In this document: positions 1 through 5,208 of the stretch, piece by piece
How positions within the stretch are numbered: position 1 is the first letter of the stretch
Layout of the letters: every line of letters starts with the position of its first letter
Assembly (NCBI GenBank): GCA_004297315.1
Contig: SCTU01000137.1
Location: 1-6,593 of the forward strand
Direction: 5' to 3'
DNA from: Dehalococcoidia bacterium
GTDB lineage: Bacteria > Chloroflexota > Dehalococcoidia > UBA2979
Length of the DNA stretch: 6,593 nt
Program-made: the position numbers and the translations under genes
The notes under the pieces: model-generated
What the model was told of the DNA's origin: nothing
What the model saw: only the letters and a program-made list of their open reading frames with translations
The model's database searches: none

Positions 1-614
1 ATGACGGCGATGATCTCGTCACCGGGGGTGAGGACGGTGTCCCCGGCGGGGACACGCGCCCCGTCCGGCCCGACCACGACGGCAACGAGGACGCCCTGGG
101 GGAACGTGAGGTCACGGAGCGCGTGGCCCGCCACGGCCGCGCCGTCCTGCACGCGCATGTCCACCACCTTTAGCCCGGCGCTGCGCAGCGCCATCAGTGG
201 CACCAGCGTGTGTTGCGGCAGGCTCGTCTCGATCTGGGCCATGACGGCGCCGGCCGCCGAGACCGTCGAGGTGATCCCGAGTTTAAGGAAGAGCGCCTCG
301 TTGCGCGGGTCGTTCACCCTGGCCACCGTGCGCTGGACGCCGAACCAGTGCTTCGCCACCTGGCAGGCGACGAGGTTGGCGCCGTCGTCCGCGGTGACGG
401 CGATCAGCATGTCCGCGCGTGCCGTCCCGACGCCTTCGAGGAAGGCGATCTCGCTGCCGTCACCGTGGACGACCATCTCGCCGAGTTCCTCGCGCAGTTG
501 CGCGGCGCGCGGGGCCGCCAGTTCCACGATCGCGACCTCGGTGTCAGCGACCTGCTGGAGTTCCAGCGCCAGGCCGTATCCGACGATGCCGCCACCCACG
601 ACGATGATGTACAT
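1..614 (-). CDS. TrkA-family K+ uptake regulator (RCK_N + RCK_C), 3' end cut by window edge
   Basis: Cytoplasmic regulatory subunit of a Trk/Ktr-type or APC-type potassium transporter; proteins of this family bind NAD(H) or nucleotides and gate the membrane channel. Reading down from the ATG at 614 gives 204 residues without a stop before the edge. It starts MYIIVVGGGIVG: a Rossmann strand with the glycine motif GGGIVG (residues 7-12), and an acidic residue (E31) ends the second strand, as expected for NAD binding. TrkA_N covers about 1-120. Residues about 137-204 match the TrkA_C/RCK_C fold, with a GHALRDL segment and a late PGDEIIAV strand, so only a few C-terminal residues should be missing. 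A GGGGGA ribosome-binding site lies 8 nt before the start. The gene begins 2 nt after the stop of the neighbouring TrkA_N protein, so the two are probably translated together and may form a hetero-oligomeric ring. The arrangement resembles actinobacterial CeoB/CeoC pairs. Family call is firm; ion and partner are inferred. Confidence 0.92.
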   Translation of the reverse strand, partial: MYIIVVGGGIVGYGLALELQQVADTEVAIVELAAPRAAQLREELGEMVVHGDGSEIAFLEGVGTARADMLIAVTADDGANLVACQVAKHWFGVQRTVARVNDPRNEALFLKLGITSTVSAAGAVMAQIETSLPQHTLVPLMALRSAGLKVVDMRVQDGAAVAGHALRDLTFPQGVLVAVVVGPDGARVPAGDTVLTPGDEIIAV

Positions 615-616
615 CG

Positions 617-1030
617 CTACTGTCCCCCGGCGGCTTCGAAGAGCGCCGTGTGCGCAAGGTCGATGCCGAAACTGGTCGGGCTGAATGTCTTGAGCCCCAG
701 GCGCTCGAACAGTTCGGCGCGCAGCGGGTCGCGCACGCGGGTGACCACGTTCCGCACGCCGTAGACCTCCTTCGCCTTCTCCGAGGCGAGGATGTTGCGA
801 TTGTCGCCGGACGCGAGCGCGATGAAGCAGTCCGCCTTCTCGATCCCGGCGTCGATGAGTACACGGTCGTCGGTGCCGGAGCCGACCAGACGGCGGCCGG
901 AGAACTGGGGGAGCAGCCGCTGGAAGGCGAAGGAGTTTGTGTCGAGGATCGTCACCTCGTGGCCCTCGTTCGACAGTCGCTGGGCGAGCCCGGCGCCGAC
1001 GCGCCCGCAGCCCATGATCACTACGCGCAT
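617..1030 (-). CDS. TrkA_N-only (RCK_N) NAD-binding protein, 137 aa
   Basis: Second potassium-uptake regulator of the pair. The start chosen is the ATG at 1030, giving MRVVIMGCGRVGAGLA. The open frame continues upstream to 1147 but overlaps the Usp gene, and that stretch has no family resemblance. A strong GGAGGA ribosome-binding site (1037-1042) sits 6 nt before the ATG. The Rossmann motif GCGRVG is at residues 7-12, and D30 at the end of the second strand favours NAD over NADP. The VVTRVRDP and LFERLGL segments are typical of TrkA_N. The protein stops at about residue 137 with no TrkA_C domain, whereas the adjacent downstream gene has both domains. This suggests the short subunit lacks the regulatory ligand-binding lobe or borrows it from its partner. 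The next start follows its TAG by 2 nt. The transporter it acts on is not in the window. Confidence 0.9.
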   Translation of the reverse strand: MRVVIMGCGRVGAGLAQRLSNEGHEVTILDTNSFAFQRLLPQFSGRRLVGSGTDDRVLIDAGIEKADCFIALASGDNRNILASEKAKEVYGVRNVVTRVRDPLRAELFERLGLKTFSPTSFGIDLAHTALFEAAGGQ

Positions 1031-1058
1031 AGCTCTTCCTCCGCAGCCGCTGCCGGCG

Positions 1059-1511
1059 CTACCGCACCTCGGCTGATGGATAGCGCACCAGCCATACGAG
1101 TACCGGTGCATGCTCCAGCACGTACTTTGCCAGATGTCCGAGTTCAAACTGGCCGAGCGGCCGTTTGTAGTCGACGCCGAGGACGATCACGTCCGCGTCG
1201 CGTTCGACGGCCTCGTCGACGACGGCGTGGCCAGCCTGTCGCGCCTGGACCAGGTCGCCCTGCACGTTCAGCCCGTGCTCGGCGGCGATGCGCTCGGCGC
1301 GCTGGAGCACGCGCTCCCCCTGTCGCACCTCGGCGGAGAGGTCCGCGTCCAGGGCCAGGGCGCGCGGGACCTCGATGACGTGGATGAGGTGGAGGTGGGC
1401 GCGATGCCTCTTCGCGAGGTCGGCTGCCATCGCCAGCGCGTTGTAGCCGGCCTCGCCGCCGTCGACCGCGACGAGATAGGTGTGGACGGCGTCCAGGACA
1501 TCTTTCGCCAT
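1059..1511 (-). CDS. Universal stress protein (UspA) domain protein, 150 aa
   Basis: Single-domain cytoplasmic Usp-fold protein of about the usual family length (140-160 aa). It opens with YLVAVDGGEAGYNALAMA, the first beta strand and helix of the Usp fold with the conserved VAVDGG turn, followed by the second strand LHLIHVIEVP. The C-terminal part reads ADVIVLGVDYKRPLGQFELG, then YVLEHAPVLVW. The usual ATP-binding signature G-2x-G-9x-G-(S/T) is not intact: its second glycine is Tyr (GVDY) and the last position is His (GH). This YKRxxGxFxLG form resembles Usp domains attached to APC-type transporters, which fits a place beside two TrkA regulators. The AGAGGT ribosome-binding site (1517-1522) overlaps the stop codon of the preceding small gene, so translation is probably coupled. 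Usp identity is confident. A role in potassium or cyclic-nucleotide signalling is inference. Confidence 0.9.
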   Translation of the reverse strand: MAKDVLDAVHTYLVAVDGGEAGYNALAMAADLAKRHRAHLHLIHVIEVPRALALDADLSAEVRQGERVLQRAERIAAEHGLNVQGDLVQARQAGHAVVDEAVERDADVIVLGVDYKRPLGQFELGHLAKYVLEHAPVLVWLVRYPSAEVR

Positions 1512-1514
1512 CGG

Positions 1515-1691
1515 TTACCTCTGCCCGTCGGAGGCCTCATGGGCCAGACGCCAGCGCACGACGGCAAGTGCGAGGAGCACCACCCCGAGGAGCGTGAGCC
1601 ACGAGAATGGACGATCGGTCGCGACCGCTCGCCCCAGCGCGGCTGCTCCGGCCATCGCCGAGACGAGTGCTCCAAAGAGTCCGCGCCGCAT
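1515..1691 (-). CDS. Small predicted membrane protein, 58 aa
   Basis: No recognised family. The ATG at 1691 follows a full GGAGGT site (1695-1700), although the 3-nt spacing is tight. A GTG at 1715 would add 8 residues but has no ribosome-binding site. Residues 4-20 are Ala/Gly-rich and moderately hydrophobic. Residues 31-45 (WLTLLGVVLLALAVV) form a convincing transmembrane helix, followed by a basic VRWRLAHE segment that should lie on the cytoplasmic side. It is the first gene after a good promoter candidate, ends 3 nt before the Usp start, and its stop codon overlaps the Usp ribosome-binding site. This placement argues that it is expressed. It could be a small accessory or anchor of the K+ transport system, but the sequence does not show that. 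Confidence 0.68.
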   Translation of the reverse strand: MRRGLFGALVSAMAGAAALGRAVATDRPFSWLTLLGVVLLALAVVRWRLAHEASDGQR

Positions 1692-1694
1692 CTG

Positions 1695-1700
1695 ACCTCC
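1695..1700 (-). promoter_or_regulatory. Ribosome-binding site of the 58-aa membrane protein
   Basis: Minus strand reads GGAGGT-CAG-ATG. A perfect anti-16S match decides the start at 1691 over the in-frame GTG at 1715. The 3-nt spacing is shorter than usual. Confidence 0.6.
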
Positions 1701-1720
1701 GCCCGCGCAGGGCACAGAGG

Positions 1721-1752
1721 TTGACGCTACGCCGGGCCCGATCGGGCGTCAA
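1721..1752. repeat. Inverted repeat over the operon promoter (possible operator)
   Basis: The arms TTGACGC (1721-1727) and GCGTCAA (1746-1752) are perfect inverse complements. Inside, CCG (1732-1734) can pair with CGG (1743-1745), and a separate 12-bp perfect palindrome GCCCGATCGGGC occupies 1736-1747. The outer arms coincide with the -35 and -10 elements of the candidate promoter. A rho-independent terminator for the upstream phosphoesterase gene is less likely because no T-run follows on the minus strand. Confidence 0.5.
1724..1752 (-). promoter_or_regulatory. Sigma70-type promoter candidate for the small membrane protein-Usp-TrkA-TrkA operon
   Basis: On the minus strand TTGACG (1752-1747) is followed after exactly 17 nt by TAGCGT (1729-1724). 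The -35 matches five of six consensus bases, and the -10 keeps the key T-A and final T. Transcription would start near 1717, leaving an untranslated leader of about 26 nt that contains the GGAGGT site at 1695-1700. It lies in the only gap of note (1692-1785) in the minus-strand gene series. The call rests on sequence match only. Confidence 0.5.
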
Positions 1753-1785
1753 CGGAAATCGCGCACAGGCGAGATGCTCGCGGGC

Positions 1786-2376
1786 CTAGTGCAACTGCTC
1801 GATCCATGCGTCTACCCGGCCGTCCTGGATGTCGAGGAAGCCGACGGTGCCGAGCTGTGTCTGGAGGTTGCGCGGGTAAAGGGGGGAGCCCGAATTCACG
1901 ATCAGCGTCCCCTCCCAGGTCTTGACCAGGGGGACGTGGGTGTCGCCGCCCACGACCACGTGGCAGCGTCCGCCGAAATGCCGCTCCATCCGCTCCTGCA
2001 GGTTTGCTGCGCCGGGGATCGGCCGGTCGGGGAAGTCGTGCGTCGTCCCGATGCGCAGGCCGTCGATGTGGAGCACGTGGTTGTAGGCAAGTCGGGGGTC
2101 GTCCGGCGCGACGGAGCGTCCGGACGAGCCGTCGTCCCCGTTCCCGCAGGCTGCCAGCACCGGCACCCCGCAGCGGTCCTCCAGCCAGTCGAGGACGACG
2201 ACGTCGTGCATATCACCGCCGTGGAGGATCAGGTCGACCCCTCGCAGGGCGGCGTACACCTCGTCGAAGATCGTGCGGCGTGCCTCGGGGACGTGGGTGT
2301 CGGACACCAGCCCGATGAGGATGGGTCCGGAAAACTCGTGTTCAATGAGCCATTTCCGGGGCGGAAGTTCGGGCAT
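1786..2376 (-). CDS. YfcE/MJ0936-type metallophosphoesterase, 196 aa
   Basis: Calcineurin-like phosphodiesterase of the YfcE/MJ0936 family, which hydrolyses phosphodiesters with two bound metal ions. Motifs in order: SDTH (residues 25-28; metal ligands D26, H28), HGGDMHD (52-58; D55), GNGDD (78-82; N79), GTTHDF (110-115; H113) and GGDTH (143-147). The last motif is normally GHTH; here its first histidine is Asp145 (codon GAC). The THGH motif has also lost its second half, reading THDF. Length is near the family's usual 160-200, with about 18 extra N-terminal residues before the first strand. The ATG at 2376 is the only sensible start, since the upstream frame reaches only a TTG at 2460, but there is no clear ribosome-binding site. 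A TACTCT hexamer 6 nt before the ATG would suit a leaderless transcript. It lies 94 nt upstream of the Usp/TrkA set. The substrate cannot be told from sequence. Confidence 0.88.
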   Translation of the reverse strand: MPELPPRKWLIEHEFSGPILIGLVSDTHVPEARRTIFDEVYAALRGVDLILHGGDMHDVVVLDWLEDRCGVPVLAACGNGDDGSSGRSVAPDDPRLAYNHVLHIDGLRIGTTHDFPDRPIPGAANLQERMERHFGGRCHVVVGGDTHVPLVKTWEGTLIVNSGSPLYPRNLQTQLGTVGFLDIQDGRVDAWIEQLH

Positions 2377-2402
2377 GCGCCGAGAGTAGCGCAGCCCTCG
2401 CG

Positions 2403-2422
2403 TGGCCGCTCTGTCGCGGCCA
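2403..2422. repeat. 7-bp inverted repeat in the divergent intergenic region
   Basis: TGGCCGC (2403-2409), a 6-nt loop, then GCGGCCA (2416-2422). It sits between the phosphoesterase start (2376) and pdxS start (2494), 33 nt upstream of the pdxS -10 candidate. It could be a regulator site or a hairpin in a leader RNA. In DNA this G+C-rich a 7-bp arm can also arise by chance. Confidence 0.35.
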
Positions 2423-2455
2423 GCCCTGCCCGAAGAACGCAGCCGCCGCGGGCGG

Positions 2456-2461
2456 TACAAT
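2456..2461 (+). promoter_or_regulatory. Candidate -10 element of the pdxS operon
   Basis: TACAAT is one base from TATAAT and stands out as A+T-rich in very G+C-rich surroundings. Transcription would start near 2468, with a leader of about 26 nt carrying GGGGAG (2484-2489) before the ATG. No recognisable -35 hexamer lies 16-18 nt upstream (AAGAAC region), so an activator or a different sigma factor may be involved. Confidence 0.42.
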
Positions 2462-2493
2462 AACTGTTCCGATTCGCCTGTACGGGGAGCACC

Positions 2494-3591
2494 ATGGCAA
2501 CGACTGGCACCAGAAACGGGTCCACCCGGCCGGCGCGGGGGGCCGCCCCTCGCGTCACCTCAAAGAGAGCGGCAAAGGCTGCCCCGCCGCGGGCCGCAGC
2601 AAAGGCCCCGGCCCGCGCGGCCTCGAAGGCCTCCGCCAACGGGAACGGGGCGGCCTCGAAGGGTGACCTGCGCGGCACCACGGCGACCTGGACCGTGAAG
2701 GCCGGACTCGCCCAGATGCTCAAGGGCGGCGTCATCATGGACGTCGTCACGGCGGAGCAAGCCGAGATCGCGCAGGAGGCCGGGGCCGTCGCGGTCATGG
2801 CGCTCGAGCGCGTCCCGGCGGACATCCGCGCCGCTGGCGGCGTCGCACGGATGAGCCATGTGAAGAAGATCAAGGAGATCCAGGCCGCGGTCTCCATCCC
2901 GGTCATGGCGAAGGCGCGCATCGGCCACTTCGTCGAGGCGCAAATCCTCCAGGCCCTCGGCGTCGACTACGTCGACGAGTCCGAAGTGCTGACGCCGGCC
3001 GACGACCAGCACCACATCGACAAGCACGGCTTCGCGGTGCCGTTCGTCTGCGGCTGCCGCAACCTCGGCGAGGCGCTCCGCCGCATCTCCGAGGGCGCGG
3101 CGATGATCCGCACCAAGGGCGAGGCCGGCACAGGCGACATCGTCGAGGCCGTGCGCCACATGCGCTCGCTCTGGTCCGAGATCCGGCGCGTGCAGGGGAT
3201 GCGCGACGACGAACTGTGGACGACCGCGAAAGACCTTCAGGTCTCGATCGACCTGCTGCGCGAGGTGAAGCGGCTGGGCAAGTTGCCCGTGGTGAACTTC
3301 TCCGCCGGCGGCGTCGCGACGCCCGCCGACGCGGCGCTGATGATGCAACTGGGCGCCGAGGGCGTGTTCGTCGGCTCCGGCATCTTCAAGTCCGCCGAGG
3401 ACGTGACGGACAAGCGTCGCAAGCTCGACCAGCAGCGCCGGATGGCCACCGCGATCGTGAAGGCCGTGACTCACTTTAACGACCCGCAGATGCTTGCCGC
3501 CGTTTCCGAGGAGATCCCCGAAGAGGCGATGCGCGGCCGTTCGACCGCGACGATGCCTCGCGAGGAACTCCTGGCGCACCGCGGGAGTTAG
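2494..3591 (+). CDS. pdxS: Pyridoxal 5'-phosphate synthase subunit PdxS, with N-terminal extension, 365 aa
   Basis: Synthase subunit of the DXP-independent vitamin B6 pathway. It condenses ribose 5-phosphate, glyceraldehyde 3-phosphate and PdxT-derived ammonia into PLP, as a cytoplasmic dodecamer decorated with PdxT. The core (about residue 62 on) keeps GGVIMDV, MALERVPADIRAAGGVARM, SIPVMAKARIGH, DESEVLTPAD, VPFVCGCR, RTKGEAGTG and VVNFSAGGVATPADAALMMQ. Catalytic residues aligned by eye to B. subtilis D24, K81 and K149 are D83, K140 and K208, all at offset 59. At 365 residues it is much longer than the usual 290-300. Residues 1-60 form an Ala/Lys/Arg/Pro-rich, probably disordered extension, and about 11 extra residues lie after GIFKS (about 301-319). 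GGGGAG (2484-2489) lies 4 nt before the ATG, and no ATG, GTG or TTG occurs in frame between residue 1 and the core, so the extension is probably translated. It is followed by pdxT after 9 nt. Confidence 0.97.
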   Translation: MATTGTRNGSTRPARGAAPRVTSKRAAKAAPPRAAAKAPARAASKASANGNGAASKGDLRGTTATWTVKAGLAQMLKGGVIMDVVTAEQAEIAQEAGAVAVMALERVPADIRAAGGVARMSHVKKIKEIQAAVSIPVMAKARIGHFVEAQILQALGVDYVDESEVLTPADDQHHIDKHGFAVPFVCGCRNLGEALRRISEGAAMIRTKGEAGTGDIVEAVRHMRSLWSEIRRVQGMRDDELWTTAKDLQVSIDLLREVKRLGKLPVVNFSAGGVATPADAALMMQLGAEGVFVGSGIFKSAEDVTDKRRKLDQQRRMATAIVKAVTHFNDPQMLAAVSEEIPEEAMRGRSTATMPREELLAHRGS

Positions 3592-3600
3592 CCCGTCCGC

Positions 3601-4260
3601 ATGTCGCGCGCATCGCGCAGCGCCGCCACCGTCGCGCCCGCACCGGCGGACGTGCGGGTCGGCGTGCTGGCACTCCAGGGCGACTTCGCCGAGCACATCG
3701 CCGTGCTACGCAGCCTCGGCGTGGACGCCGTCGAGGTGCGCACGCTCGACCAACTGCGTGCGGTGGACGGGCTCATTATCCCTGGAGGCGAGAGCACGAC
3801 GATCGCGCGGCTCCTGATCGCGTTCGACCTCCTCGACCCGCTGCGCGACCTGATCGAGGGCGGGCTGCCGGTGTGGGGCACCTGCGCCGGCGCGATCCTG
3901 CTGGCGAAGCACGTCCCCAGCCTCGACCGCCCACCGCTCGCCGTGATGGACATCACCGTCGAACGCAACGCCTTCGGCCGCCAGGTCGATTCGTTCGAGG
4001 CCGACCTCAAGGTGGCCGGAATCGACGGCGCCCCGGTGCACGCGGTCTTCATCCGGGCACCGATCATCGAGCGGGCAGGACGAGGGGTGACCGTCCTCGC
4101 GACGTTGAAAGACGGGACGATCGTGGCCGCACGGGAGGGGCGCTTGCTCGCAACCTCGTTCCATCCCGAACTGACGGACGACCGTCGGATCCACGGCCTG
4201 TTCCTACAGATGGTCGCGGAGGCCCGTCGGGCGCCCGCGCCCCCGAGGCGGCCTCGGTGA
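3601..4260 (+). CDS. pdxT: Pyridoxal 5'-phosphate synthase glutaminase subunit PdxT, 219 aa
   Basis: Class I glutamine amidotransferase that hydrolyses glutamine and channels ammonia into PdxS. Key motifs: GVLALQGDFAEH (21-32, oxyanion/interface region), PGGEST (61-66), the nucleophile elbow GTCAGA (C95), and SFHPELT with H188 and E190 completing the Cys-His-Glu triad. AVFIRAP (148-154) is also typical. The family is about 190-200 residues long. Taking the ATG at 3601 adds roughly 17 low-complexity residues before VRVGVLALQG, and the only purine-rich site (GGGAG, 3583-3587) is 13 nt away, which is far. A GTG at 3652 would give a 202-residue protein of normal length with only a weak GGCGG in front, so the start is uncertain. 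The C-terminus is Pro/Arg-rich (APAPPRRPR). It lies 9 nt after pdxS, and its TGA overlaps the next gene's GTG start. Confidence 0.95.
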   Translation: MSRASRSAATVAPAPADVRVGVLALQGDFAEHIAVLRSLGVDAVEVRTLDQLRAVDGLIIPGGESTTIARLLIAFDLLDPLRDLIEGGLPVWGTCAGAILLAKHVPSLDRPPLAVMDITVERNAFGRQVDSFEADLKVAGIDGAPVHAVFIRAPIIERAGRGVTVLATLKDGTIVAAREGRLLATSFHPELTDDRRIHGLFLQMVAEARRAPAPPRRPR

Positions 4261-5189
4261 GCGCGGCACGACCGCCCCGCCCGACCGACCTGGTCGCGCT
4301 CGTGACCTTCGATGGCGTCGTGCGGGAAAACCAGGCGGTGACGCGGGACCGGCTCGGGAAGGCGCCGGGGGCACCGCGCCCCCTCTCAGCCGCCGTCGAG
4401 CAGTGGCTCCACCTCGGCCGGCGCACCTGGGTGAGCGTCCAGGGGCGTTCAATCGTTGGAATTGCGACGGCCCGGGAACTCTCCGCGCCGACCGCGTGGG
4501 AACTCGATACGCTGATTGATGCCGGGGATGACCCCGGCGTGCTGGCGGACCTCCTCCGCCAGGCGGCGGAGGCCGCGGCAGGCACGAAGGTGACGCACGT
4601 CCTGCTGCGCACGCCCTCGGACGCCGCGGCGGCCCAACAGGCGCCGCGGGCGGGGTTTGCGAAGGCGTTGGACGAACGGCTGTGGGGAGGGCACCTAGAG
4701 ATCGACGCAACCGCGGAGGGCGTGCGTGAGTGGCGAGAGAGCGACGAGCTCGGCTGCTTCCAGTTGTACAGCCGCGCCCTCCCGCTGGCAGCGCGCTCGG
4801 CCCTCGCGATGACACGCGAAGAAGCGGCTGCTGTCCACGAACGGCGGTGGCACGAGAAGGGCCTCTCGTTCGTCGCCGAGCAGGAGGGCCGCATCGCGGG
4901 CCTGGTACAGGTGGCGCGCTCCGGCGGCCAGTTCTCGCTGATGGTGGAACCCGGCCAGCCCGACGTCGCGCGGGCGCTGCTCGCGACGATCGCGGGCCGC
5001 CTCGGCAAGACCGCCGTCCATCGCGCGCTGGTCCCGACCTGCGGCGTGGACGAAGAGCGCGCGCTGAGCGACGCCGGCCTGCATCCGGGCAACGAGTTCA
5101 CGCTGTTCTGCCACCGGACGGCCCGTCCGGTGCTGGACGAGGCACACGCCGCGGTCCGGGCGGTCGCGCCCGGCCAGGTCGTGGGGTAG
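4257..5189 (+). CDS. GNAT-like protein with two degenerate acetyltransferase-type halves, 310 aa
   Basis: Start chosen is the GTG at 4257, which overlaps the pdxT stop as GTGA and has GAGG (4245-4248) 8 nt upstream; this implies translational coupling. The open frame continues far upstream but inside pdxT. The first half (about 45-145) has a strand-loop-strand pattern RRTWVSVQGRSIVGIATARE, then a helix, then THVLLRTPS and an RAGFAKALDERLW ending like the GNAT beta5-alpha4-beta6 region. The second half (about 160-290) repeats this layout: FVAEQEGRIAGLVQVARS, a helix VARALLATIAGRL, and DAGLHPGNEFTLFCHR. Neither half shows the acetyl-CoA pyrophosphate-binding motif (Q/R)xxGx(G/A), which is replaced by GDDPGVLADLL and PGQPDVARALL. 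It may be a catalytically inactive or structural GNAT fold, or a divergent enzyme. It sits between pdxT and an R3H ATPase; any functional tie to B6 synthesis is unproven. The fold call was made by eye. Confidence 0.65.
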   Translation: MSAARPPRPTDLVALVTFDGVVRENQAVTRDRLGKAPGAPRPLSAAVEQWLHLGRRTWVSVQGRSIVGIATARELSAPTAWELDTLIDAGDDPGVLADLLRQAAEAAAGTKVTHVLLRTPSDAAAAQQAPRAGFAKALDERLWGGHLEIDATAEGVREWRESDELGCFQLYSRALPLAARSALAMTREEAAAVHERRWHEKGLSFVAEQEGRIAGLVQVARSGGQFSLMVEPGQPDVARALLATIAGRLGKTAVHRALVPTCGVDEERALSDAGLHPGNEFTLFCHRTARPVLDEAHAAVRAVAPGQVVG

Positions 5190-5192
5190 TCG

Positions 5193-5200
5193 AAAGGTGG
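5193..5200 (+). promoter_or_regulatory. Ribosome-binding site deciding the R3H ATPase start
   Basis: AAAGGTGG ends 8 nt before the ATG at 5209. An in-frame GTG at 5197 lies inside this site and has no proper site of its own, so 5209 is preferred. Confidence 0.6.
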
Positions 5201-5208
5201 ACGAGCGC

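Noticed and set aside
1..684. 227-residue open frame on the plus strand
   Set aside because: Antisense to the two TrkA genes; Ser/Thr/Arg/Pro-rich shadow. The minus strand has clear Rossmann motifs.
1721..1752. Rho-independent terminator for the phosphoesterase gene
   Set aside because: The stem is interrupted and no T-run follows on the minus strand. Its match to promoter elements is a better explanation.
2443..2455. CCGCC-GCG-GGCGG mini-hairpin next to the pdxS -10
   Set aside because: A 5-bp all-G/C stem with a 3-nt loop is expected often by chance in such G+C-rich DNA; no further support.
2560..3696. 378-residue open frame on the minus strand
   Set aside because: Antisense shadow of pdxS and the start of pdxT; composition is His/Arg/Gly/Asp-rich with no motif.
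3873..4256. Upstream extension of the GNAT-like frame inside pdxT
   Set aside because: The stretch is Arg/Gly/Pro-rich and overlaps conserved pdxT coding sequence. The coupled GTG at 4257 is a better start.
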